Below, in pieces: positions 1 through 7,342 of a stretch of DNA of 64,000 nucleotides. Origin of the DNA: Blastocatellia bacterium (lineage in GTDB: Bacteria; Acidobacteriota; Blastocatellia; HR10; J050); NCBI GenBank assembly GCA_025054955.1, contig JANWZE010000025.1, forward strand, positions 1-64,000, written 5' to 3'. Made by a program: the position numbers and the translations under genes. The notes below the pieces were generated by a model. It saw only the letters and a list, made by a program, of their open reading frames with translations. It was not told where the DNA came from and did not search any database. The stretch's first letter is position 1; each line of letters opens with the position of its first letter.

Positions 1-4
1 ACGT

Positions 5-102
5 CTGACAGCCGGTTTGCCTTCCCCCCGTTTAGAGGCAGCCCGACCCGTGCCCGGCAGGCGGCGGCTACCTCTAAACGTTTGGTGGGGAACCGGTGTC
101 AG
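5..102. repeat. 98-bp imperfect inverted repeat
   Basis: Left arm 5-43 and right arm 67-102 pair in three blocks: CTGACA at the outer end, CCGGTT, and an inner GTTTAGAGG-N-AGCC block of 14 bp with one mismatch. The loop is about 23 nt. There is no T-run on either side, so it is not a simple terminator. It could be a MITE-like or REP-like element or a structured 3' end for the minus-strand operon. Confidence 0.6.
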
Positions 103-140
103 TAGCCGCGTCTGCGCAACGGCTACCGAAGCAATTTCTT

Positions 141-165
141 ATTCGTCCCGTAGGGACGGTTGAAT
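141..165. repeat. Short REP-like palindrome
   Basis: The sequence ATTC-GTCCC-GTA-GGGAC-GGTT-GAAT is an almost perfect palindrome around a 3-nt loop. A second CGTCCC...GGGACG hairpin occurs at 20890-20909, so the two may belong to one family of dispersed palindromes. Confidence 0.4.
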
Positions 166-332
166 GAGGCTGGTCATTCATGGGCTGCTGACGGTGGCCG
201 CCTACAGTCCTGCATTGCGCGAGCGACAGATGAATCACACGGTGGTCGCGCTCACCGGCTGCTACGCCAAGCTCGGTCTGCCCATGTTCGTGAGGCCCTC
301 TCCATTCGTGAGCGATGGCGCCGCTCGCGCGG

Positions 333-824
333 TTACTGTGCGTAGTATCCGAGCAATTGCACATAGAACCGCCCAGCCGTGCGCAAGCTGGCTGTCTCAA
401 TGGCGATGGCGCTGCCCGGAGCAAAGACGAGCCCACCGGTGAAATGCTGACTCCAATTCCCATGGCCGCCTTCAGGAATCCGGCAGCGGAACTTCAGTTG
501 ATCGTTTTCCATCAGGCTGTAATCGGCATGAAACCCTTGTGTGGTTGCGGTGCGATCCATGTAGGTGACAATGTCGGTCAACACAAACGTTCTACCAGCA
601 GGCACCCTCAGCGCTGTGACTGAATCGCCCGGGTCAATTGCAATCGGTCCGAGGTGCAATATGTTTGTCGTGGCGACGCCCAGATGAGTCGGCGCCGTTT
701 GCGCATCTTGTCCACTGGTTGTTGGACTTGTTTTACTCACCAGCATCACCAGCATGGCAACAACGCCAATAGCCAGCGTCAGTCGGGCAAGATGATTGAT
801 GAGCGTGCGAGCATGAATCTGCAT
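333..824 (-). CDS. Hypothetical membrane-anchored or secreted protein
   Basis: This 163-residue protein is not recognised. I place the start at 824 because a strong AGGAGG site sits 8 nt upstream; longer starts would run into the preceding gene. Residues 8-30 (LINHLARLTLAIGVVAMLVMLV, shown in part) form one hydrophobic segment, either a signal peptide or an N-terminal anchor. The remainder is beta-rich and polar, with phrases such as LRVPAGRTFVLTDIV, and looks like a small beta-sandwich exported domain. It is the last gene of the minus-strand exopolysaccharide run, 110 nt after the two-domain oxidoreductase gene. A role at the cell surface is inferred only from the signal and the context. Confidence 0.6.
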   Translation of the reverse strand: MQIHARTLINHLARLTLAIGVVAMLVMLVSKTSPTTSGQDAQTAPTHLGVATTNILHLGPIAIDPGDSVTALRVPAGRTFVLTDIVTYMDRTATTQGFHADYSLMENDQLKFRCRIPEGGHGNWSQHFTGGLVFAPGSAIAIETASLRTAGRFYVQLLGYYAQ

Positions 825-934
825 CTGTTTCTTCCTCCTTCTACAAAATAAAAATCCGAATGATGGCGACGGTGGCGAGATCAGCTCCTCGACGAGGCTT
901 TGCAGTCGCTCTCGGCCACTAGGTGAAGCCGCGA

Positions 935-3136
935 TCATTTTCCTGAGCCGACGAACCGGAATGGAAACTGCGGCTCCAGCCGTACAACGCACCGGTTGCG
1001 AATCGAGCGCTGGACGGCCAACAGAGCTTGTGTGGAGAGCACAAAACTCTCGGTCAAGTCCTCGGCGCCGGTCACTCCTTGGAATTGCGCCATCATGGCT
1101 TTCAACATGGCTTCCTGTCCAAGGTCTGGTTGCAGCAGTCGCGTCGTCTTTTTACGCGAGCCGGCATATAAGGTGAGCTTATGAAATCCCACAAGATGCG
1201 CCGAGCGACCGCCGCCGCTGACATCAATCGTCTCGCGCGCGTATGGCAATTGACTGCCGCTGATGTAGCGAATCGAAGCGACGCTGCCATTGGCAAATTG
1301 CATCTGGATGGCCCAACTATCGTAGCGATGAGCAGGGTCTTTCGTCTCCAGCGCGTGAATATCCGTCGGGATGCTCTCGGCTAAGACGATGGCCAGATCA
1401 ATGAAGTGACAGGCATCGCCAAACAACATCCCGCCGCCTTCGGCGCTGTCTTGATACCAGCTCTCGGCAGCCGGCGCAGCCGCGTAGACCTGACAGTGAA
1501 TCTGTCGCACGTCAATGCCGGCGAAATGGTTTCGCAGTTGCTGAAGCAGCGGACTAAAGCGACGATTATGACCGATCCACAGCGTTGGATGATGCCGCTG
1601 GCGTTGCTCGAGCAGCTCAATGATCGGCTGTAGCTCTTCTTCGTTCATGACCAGCGGCTTCTCAACGAACGTGTGCTTGCCTGCTTGTAACGAGCGCGCC
1701 GCCAACTGGGCGTGACTGTCATGTCGCGTGGCGATCATGACGGCGTTGACATGCGGGTTGTTGAACAGCTCATCCGCTTCGGTTGTTGCCATGCGAAAGC
1801 CATATCGTTGCGCCAGATGATCGGCATTGGCGCCTTTGGTGGTACAAATGGCTTCGAGGCTCACATTCGGGAGTTTGGGCAGGAATGGCAGCAGCATTGA
1901 CTTGCAGTAGTTCCCTGCGCCAATAAGCCCAAGCCGAACGGCAGCCGGCGCGCGATGGCCGACATACTGGAAGGTGCGAAGCTGGCTCGGCGCCGGCGTC
2001 GTTTCCGATTGAGGAAATTGGAAGACAATGCCGACAGCCTGTTTCAACGTACCGTTGGCGATGCCATCAAAGGCCGCTTCAGCTTGGTCGAACGGAAACC
2101 GATGGGTGATCAGTCGTGTTACGTCCACTTTGCCATGCGCCAGCAACTGGAGAAACGCTTGCATATTTCGTTGCGCTGTCCATCGCACATAGCCGATGGG
2201 ATAATCCTGCCCGCGATGAATGTAGTGCGGATCGTGAATGCCGGCGCCCATAGCGCGGCTGAAGCGAAAATCAATTTCCTTCTTGTAATAATCACGCCAG
2301 GGCAGCTCGATATGCGTATTGCCCAGACAGATGACACGACCACGATCACGAACCAGCGCGGCAGCCATCTCGATCGGCTCGTTACTGTCCGTCGAGGTGG
2401 TCAGGAAGACAGCATCCACGCCTTGTGCGTGACTGACCTGCACGGCGTGATAGAGGGCCTCATCAAGCGAATTCGTACAGGCCGCATCAGCGCCGTTTTG
2501 TCGAGCCAGTTCACATTTGAATGGGTCCACATCAATGCCCACCACACGGCAGCCGTTGGCGCGGCACAGTTGCACCAAGAACTGGCCAAGCATGCCCAGG
2601 CCGATCACGGCCACCGACTCGCCCAATTCCAATCGCGCTTGACGCACGGCCTGCAACGCAATGGTGCCGACCGCGGTGGCGCTGGCCGCTTCCAAACTGA
2701 CGCCGGATGGGACGTGAGCCAGCAGCGAGTGCGGCACGGCATTGAATTCAGCATGAGTGGCCATGCCCTCGTCACCAATGCAGGCGACACGGTCGCCAAC
2801 GCGGAATCCTTCAACTTTCGCTCCCACTTCGACGATCACACCGGCGCAACTGTAGCCGAGCGTTGTCGGCGCTTTTAATCGCTCCTGGACTTTGCGGATG
2901 GTTGGCATCACCCCTTGTTCGCGCAGCGTCTGAAAGACCAGTCGGACTTGATCAGGCCGTTCTTTGGCTTTCTCCAGCATGTTCATACGCGCTTGCGAAA
3001 CTTTCATTTTCTCGGTGCCGACGCTGACGAATGAATAGTGGGTCTGAACCAACACCTCACCGGCGCGAATCATCGGCACGGGCACGTCTTGACATTCCAA
3101 CCGACCGTCTCCGTAGTATTGCAATATCTGTTTCAT
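935..3136 (-). CDS. Two-domain oxidoreductase (MDR alcohol dehydrogenase + Gfo/Idh/MocA)
   Basis: This 733-residue fusion joins two NAD(P)-dependent domains. Residues 1-370 form a medium-chain dehydrogenase-like half, with the GYSCAGVIVEVG signature near 95 and a Rossmann motif (VIGLGMLG) near 178. Residues 400-730 form a Gfo/Idh/MocA half, with LGLIGAGNY near 404 and the EKPL motif near 493. Such bi-domain proteins occur in polysaccharide loci and probably act on a nucleotide sugar or sugar acid, but the substrate cannot be read from the sequence. The ATG at 3136 has GAGGAAAA about 10 nt upstream. The 176-nt gap to the preceding gene holds a large hairpin. This is a natural fusion known in other bacteria, not an assembly error. 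Confidence 0.85.
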   Translation of the reverse strand: MKQILQYYGDGRLECQDVPVPMIRAGEVLVQTHYSFVSVGTEKMKVSQARMNMLEKAKERPDQVRLVFQTLREQGVMPTIRKVQERLKAPTTLGYSCAGVIVEVGAKVEGFRVGDRVACIGDEGMATHAEFNAVPHSLLAHVPSGVSLEAASATAVGTIALQAVRQARLELGESVAVIGLGMLGQFLVQLCRANGCRVVGIDVDPFKCELARQNGADAACTNSLDEALYHAVQVSHAQGVDAVFLTTSTDSNEPIEMAAALVRDRGRVICLGNTHIELPWRDYYKKEIDFRFSRAMGAGIHDPHYIHRGQDYPIGYVRWTAQRNMQAFLQLLAHGKVDVTRLITHRFPFDQAEAAFDGIANGTLKQAVGIVFQFPQSETTPAPSQLRTFQYVGHRAPAAVRLGLIGAGNYCKSMLLPFLPKLPNVSLEAICTTKGANADHLAQRYGFRMATTEADELFNNPHVNAVMIATRHDSHAQLAARSLQAGKHTFVEKPLVMNEEELQPIIELLEQRQRHHPTLWIGHNRRFSPLLQQLRNHFAGIDVRQIHCQVYAAAPAAESWYQDSAEGGGMLFGDACHFIDLAIVLAESIPTDIHALETKDPAHRYDSWAIQMQFANGSVASIRYISGSQLPYARETIDVSGGGRSAHLVGFHKLTLYAGSRKKTTRLLQPDLGQEAMLKAMMAQFQGVTGAEDLTESFVLSTQALLAVQRSIRNRCVVRLEPQFPFRFVGSGK

Positions 3137-3240
3137 TGTCGCTTTTCCTCGTTATGCATCACCGGCCGTTCGATCTTCACCGCCGGCCGAGCGGACCAAT
3201 CAACCCTAACGGCGCACGTCGTTAAACCGATAGGCGAGAC

Positions 3241-3317
3241 CTTAGAGTGGAGGCGGAGCGCGAAGCGGCTAGGGGGGTCCAAATTCCATTTCGCGCTCTC
3301 TGGTGCTCCACTCTAAG
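3241..3317. repeat. 77-nt two-step hairpin at the end of the acyltransferase gene
   Basis: Outer arms of 12 bp (3241-3252 and 3306-3317, CTTAGAGTGGAG) pair perfectly. Inner arms of 9 bp (3256-3264 and 3290-3298, GAGCGCGAA) also pair. On the minus strand the hairpin begins at the TAG stop of the gene ending at 3313. No T-run follows, so it may be a processing or attenuation structure or a mobile palindrome. Confidence 0.55.
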
Positions 3318-4545
3318 CTCGGGCCCGGTGGGACGTCTGAAACATTCCGAGCAACGTACGTCCCCACTGGGCGAGGCGTGGCGATTTCTTCACCCATGCT
3401 TTGGTTTCACACCACGCTCGATGAACCTGATAATCCACGGGCCGACGAAAGACGCGAAGCGCGTAATTAGACCGGCAATGATTGGCGAAACGATATTTGA
3501 ATGGCTCTTCGCCGATTGTGAAATCGAACTCTGCGACGCCCTGCTCAATAGCATATTCGAGCAAATACTTAATCAGCACTTCGCCTGGCGAATGCTGGGC
3601 GTATCGCACATTGAAGGTGGGCTTGTACCACATCAGGCGGCCGTCATATTCAAAGCCGAAGTGAAAGGCGATTGGTTCATCATTGAATAACACCACCGAA
3701 AACAACAACCAGCCGGTCGGCGCCAACCGATAGACTAACTCGCGATAGAACGAACGCTGCTGCTTATCCAGAAACTGGCTCGGCGTATCAGTCAATGCGC
3801 GGCGCTCGATGTGCTGCTCAAAAAAGAGATCGAGATAACCGATGATCTCATCAACGCTGTGGCAGTTTTTGAACTGCAAGCGACCGTTGCGCTGAAAGTA
3901 GTTGACATGACGCCGCAGGCTTTTCTTTCGGATGACCTGAGCATCTTCCACCGGATCGCCAAGCAATCGCGTAGGCGCTTCATACAAAAACCGGATGTCG
4001 GTCCGATAGCCGCGTTGACGGAAGCACTGCGATAAATGATCCAGCGTGCTGGATGTATTAGGCACGTCATGCAAATGAATCACATCCCACAATTGCGAGT
4101 AATCCATTAGCCACTCGGCAAACTTAGGCAATACATCTGGCCGCGCACGGTCTACGATCAAGTCGCAAAAGTCGGAGGCCCCCAGCCCGATCAACTGAAC
4201 GACCCGTCGGGTTTGTCCAAAGCGTCGTCGTTCCGACACCATCAACGGAGCGATGCCCACCAGCTCGTCGCCAGCTTCGGCGAGCAATATCAGCGGACGA
4301 GCATTGCCCCTGAGCGTCTTCCACCAACTGACATGCCACTCATAGGTTTGAAAAATCGTAGAGGTCTGGCTGCGCTCGGCCAGCTCATTCCATTGCAGAC
4401 GGCGCGCCGCCAGCGCGTTCAGGTCATTGACCAACGTGACCCGAATCGGAGGCGAGGAAACCGGAGAAAACGCCGGCAGCGTCTGGCGCATGACTGTGCT
4501 CATGTTTGCCACGTCCTGCGAAGCAGTCTTCTTAACTGATACCAT
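3313..4545 (-). CDS. FemAB/CelD-like GNAT acyltransferase
   Basis: This 410-residue protein resembles the BioF2/CelD-like acetyltransferases (Acetyltransf_6) and the FemAB-like protein of XrtA exopolysaccharide loci. Recognisable stretches are FQTYEWHVSWW near residue 68, LILLAEAGDELVGIAPL near 85, and a C-terminal GNAT half with FHFGFEYDGRLMWYKP and a final DFTIGEEPFKYRF. It probably transfers an acyl or aminoacyl group to a sugar or lipid-linked intermediate in the cytoplasm. The chosen ATG at 4545 overlaps the upstream deacetylase gene by 46 nt and has AGGAG 10 nt upstream; an ATG at 4503 is an alternative. The overlap suggests translational coupling to the deacetylase. Confidence 0.75.
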   Translation of the reverse strand: MVSVKKTASQDVANMSTVMRQTLPAFSPVSSPPIRVTLVNDLNALAARRLQWNELAERSQTSTIFQTYEWHVSWWKTLRGNARPLILLAEAGDELVGIAPLMVSERRRFGQTRRVVQLIGLGASDFCDLIVDRARPDVLPKFAEWLMDYSQLWDVIHLHDVPNTSSTLDHLSQCFRQRGYRTDIRFLYEAPTRLLGDPVEDAQVIRKKSLRRHVNYFQRNGRLQFKNCHSVDEIIGYLDLFFEQHIERRALTDTPSQFLDKQQRSFYRELVYRLAPTGWLLFSVVLFNDEPIAFHFGFEYDGRLMWYKPTFNVRYAQHSPGEVLIKYLLEYAIEQGVAEFDFTIGEEPFKYRFANHCRSNYALRVFRRPVDYQVHRAWCETKAWVKKSPRLAQWGRTLLGMFQTSHRARA

Positions 4546-5555
4546 GGCTGCATGGCTCCTGCTAATTTCATCTTGAAATAGGCGCGACTCGATTCTGGGC
4601 CGATTCCCACCCGTTGTAGGGCGAAGCGATCATACTGAGGGGAAACGAAGCCTCCAACAGAAGCGAACGCACAGGTGAATCCTTGGGCTCGCAGTTCCCG
4701 CTTGAGCGCTTCATTGAAGTCTGCTTCAGTGCCGTTGGGATAGGCGAAGAAGCGGGCCGGTTGGCCGAGCAAGGCTTCCAGTTTCTGTTTCGAGATTTGA
4801 ATCTCTTGCTTGGCTCGTTCAAACGGAAAGCGGGTCAGGATTTCATGCGATTCAGTATGAACGCCAAAGGTGATCAAGCCCTCCTGCGCCATCTGCTGGA
4901 TTTCATGCTTGCGCAACATGGCATAGGGCGCATCCGCGTCCGAGAGCGCGCTCAGATCAACGTTGAGCCGTCGGGCAATTTCACTCAACCAGCGATTCTT
5001 TTGATCCACTGGCAACGTCTTCATGTACTCGATCAATCGGGTGAAGGCGCGCTGCCGTTCGGTCAGGCTGCGCAGCCAATGTGTCCCGTCGCCGAGGTGT
5101 CGCAAATCCAACCATTGAACGTTGGTGCGATAGATAGCTTGAAACAACACGTCCGGCCACAATGCCTGCTCGGTATCGAGATAGCCCGTCACCAGGAAAA
5201 TCGTTGCCGGCAAGCCGAACTCCTTCAAAATCGGATAGGCGACGGTGTAGTTATCGCGGAATCCATCATCAAACGTGATGACCACAGAATGAGGTGGAAT
5301 CGGCTGTCGTTTCAACAGCAACTCGACATAATACGGCAACGGCAGCACCCGATGATGCCGCGCCAGATAGCTCATCTGCCAGCGGAACTCACTCTGGCGA
5401 ATCGCCCATGGCGGCAGCGGCTCAACGTCATCGCGCGCTACACTGTGATATAACAGCACGGCGGCCTTGTCGCGATTGATATAGCGCAGCACATAGTGCA
5501 GGCCGAGCGCTTGCATCATCGCGGCTCCGATTGCTTTCAAACCCAGATTCTTCAT
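4500..5555 (-). CDS. Polysaccharide deacetylase (NodB domain)
   Basis: This 351-residue carbohydrate esterase family 4 protein carries the NodB motif VVITFDDGF near residue 92, with the metal-binding Asp. A downstream His-x3-His pair lies in GVHTESHE. The family removes acetyl groups from N-acetylated sugars in a metal-dependent way. No signal peptide is obvious, although residues 5-20 are mildly hydrophobic. The start at 5555 has AAGGAGG 11 nt upstream; an earlier in-frame ATG would add 28 unlikely residues. It follows the sugar transferase gene by 170 nt and overlaps the acyltransferase gene. A deacetylase next to a FemAB-like gene is the arrangement of XrtA-type loci. Confidence 0.88.
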   Translation of the reverse strand: MKNLGLKAIGAAMMQALGLHYVLRYINRDKAAVLLYHSVARDDVEPLPPWAIRQSEFRWQMSYLARHHRVLPLPYYVELLLKRQPIPPHSVVITFDDGFRDNYTVAYPILKEFGLPATIFLVTGYLDTEQALWPDVLFQAIYRTNVQWLDLRHLGDGTHWLRSLTERQRAFTRLIEYMKTLPVDQKNRWLSEIARRLNVDLSALSDADAPYAMLRKHEIQQMAQEGLITFGVHTESHEILTRFPFERAKQEIQISKQKLEALLGQPARFFAYPNGTEADFNEALKRELRAQGFTCAFASVGGFVSPQYDRFALQRVGIGPESSRAYFKMKLAGAMQPWYQLRRLLRRTWQT

Positions 5556-5725
5556 CACAACGTTTACCTCCTTTGGTGACGTCGCCCGATAGCTATGCTG
5601 ATGACTTGCTCCTCTGCTGAGTAAACACGCTCTCGTCACGTCACGTCGTCACGCGGCTTCGCGGCGCAGGCTCAGCAGCAGGCCATGCCTCGCGCCACTG
5701 AGCAGACGGGCTGGTCAGGCCCTTC

Positions 5726-7285
5726 CTACTCTTCCGTCTGACCGAACAACATGACAGCCGGCGTTTTCAAAATGATCTTCAGGTCTAGCCAGAGCGACCA
5801 ATTCTCGATGTAGAAAATATCCAATCGGATCATCTCCTCGAAGGGTAAGCGATTGCGTCCGCTCACTTGCCACAGCCCGGTCAATCCCGGTTTGATGTGG
5901 TGCCGAGCGCGTTGATAAGCATTCGTACCTTCCACTTGATATACCGGCAGCGGACGCGGTCCTACCAAACTCATCTCGCCACGCAGCACGTTGATCAATT
6001 GCGGCAGCTCATCCAGACTGAAGCGCCGGATGAAACGTCCCACTTTGGTGATACGATCATCGTTACTGACTTTGCCGTAGAGCGGCTTGTCTTGGCTGCC
6101 TTGATTGCCGCCATGACCGTTGTTGGCAAGCATCTGTCGGACGGCTTCCCGATGCGCGCGATCATCGCTATCGGCGCGCATGGAGCGGAACTTGTTGACG
6201 ACAAAGACGCGCCCATCCATGCCGACACGCTCTTGTTTGTAGAAGACCGGCCCTGGCGACTCGCGCTTAATCCACACGGCAATGATTAACCACAACGGAC
6301 TGGTCAGCGCCATGAGCAAGCTGGAGGCCACCACATCAATGGCGCGTTTCAAGTAGCGATTCAGCCCGGTGATCGGCTCCTCGAACAACTTGACCATCGG
6401 CAACACGCCAATCTGGGCAAAGTCGGTCTTCTGCGGCAGGCAATTGAACAAATTGGGAATGACATGATACCGCACCTGCTGCGAGTGACCGGAGCGCATG
6501 ATCGTTTCAAACAGCACTTGGGGATCAAGCTTGCTGTCTGTAATCAACACCTCTCGGACGGCGTAGCGGCGAATCAGTTGGGGCAACTCTGCGACCGTGC
6601 CGATGATCGGCAGCGGCGACGGCTCGCTGAGGCTGAATCGGTCGGCTGATGTCACGACGCCAACAACGTGGTATCCAAGCCGCGGCTTGCTGACGATCTC
6701 TTCCAGGCAAACCTGAGCCATCTCACCATCACCGATAATAATTGCCGGAATAATGTTCAGCCCCTTGCGTCGCGCGGCAATTTGAATCATGCGGATGCCG
6801 AGACGCACCACCAGCAAGCCGTATAACACAAACAGACCATCCAGCAGCAACACATGCCGCAACAGCGACAACTGATGCGCATCTTGCGCGCTCGAAGACA
6901 GAAACGCGATCAACATCAAAATGACGCTGCCGACGGTGGTTGCTTTGATGATATTCCACAGATCACGCATCAGGGGAAATTCACCGTACACGCGATAGAG
7001 ACCGAAATACCATATCGCCCCCAATCGAATGAACGGAGCCGACCAAACGAGCGGCCACATAAGCTGAAATGACGCTGTCATGGCTGTTGACCATTCTGCC
7101 CAGCTTGACCAAGCAAACAACGGCCACTGCGTGAACACCCGGTGGGCGAGCAGCAGACTGCCCCCACAAATGAGCAGATCCAGCGCGATCATCGCGCCAA
7201 TCAACACCTGCGCCAAAGATGATCCTGCCTTGGCCACTTGCTCGTGTTGCCAGGGCAAGTCTGATACGTGAACCATTTGACTCAT
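5726..7285 (-). CDS. Polyprenyl-phosphate sugar-1-phosphate transferase (WcaJ/EpsB type)
   Basis: This 519-residue membrane enzyme would start repeat-unit synthesis by moving a hexose-1-phosphate from a nucleotide sugar to undecaprenyl phosphate. The N-terminal third has four or five transmembrane segments. A middle soluble Rossmann-like domain has IIGDGEMAQVC near residue 193. The C-terminal bacterial sugar-transferase domain begins at about residue 318 with YLKRAIDVV and contains PVFYKQERVG, KFRSMR, DELPQL, SLVGPRP and the GLTGLWQVSGRN block. The start at 7285 has GAGGGGG about 8 nt upstream. It sits 57 nt after the kinase-like gene. The sugar (glucose, galactose or other) cannot be told. 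Confidence 0.93.
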   Translation of the reverse strand: MSQMVHVSDLPWQHEQVAKAGSSLAQVLIGAMIALDLLICGGSLLLAHRVFTQWPLFAWSSWAEWSTAMTASFQLMWPLVWSAPFIRLGAIWYFGLYRVYGEFPLMRDLWNIIKATTVGSVILMLIAFLSSSAQDAHQLSLLRHVLLLDGLFVLYGLLVVRLGIRMIQIAARRKGLNIIPAIIIGDGEMAQVCLEEIVSKPRLGYHVVGVVTSADRFSLSEPSPLPIIGTVAELPQLIRRYAVREVLITDSKLDPQVLFETIMRSGHSQQVRYHVIPNLFNCLPQKTDFAQIGVLPMVKLFEEPITGLNRYLKRAIDVVASSLLMALTSPLWLIIAVWIKRESPGPVFYKQERVGMDGRVFVVNKFRSMRADSDDRAHREAVRQMLANNGHGGNQGSQDKPLYGKVSNDDRITKVGRFIRRFSLDELPQLINVLRGEMSLVGPRPLPVYQVEGTNAYQRARHHIKPGLTGLWQVSGRNRLPFEEMIRLDIFYIENWSLWLDLKIILKTPAVMLFGQTEE

Positions 7286-7342
7286 AGAAAACACCCCCTC
7301 GCCAATCGCCATCAGCATGACGGCGCACGCTGATAGCCGGTT

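Larger units (their letters stand above)
1..332. other. Intergenic region with palindromes, no convincing gene
   Basis: This stretch lies downstream of the last minus-strand gene. Open frames crossing it on both strands have no recognisable domain and no good ribosome binding site. It holds a large imperfect inverted repeat (5-102) and a short REP-like palindrome (141-165), which are listed separately. Nothing else is seen. Confidence 0.6.

Noticed and set aside
1955-2878. 307-codon plus-strand open frame
   Set aside because: It lies wholly opposite the two-domain oxidoreductase gene, whose domains are clear; the frame is open because of the codon use of the real gene.
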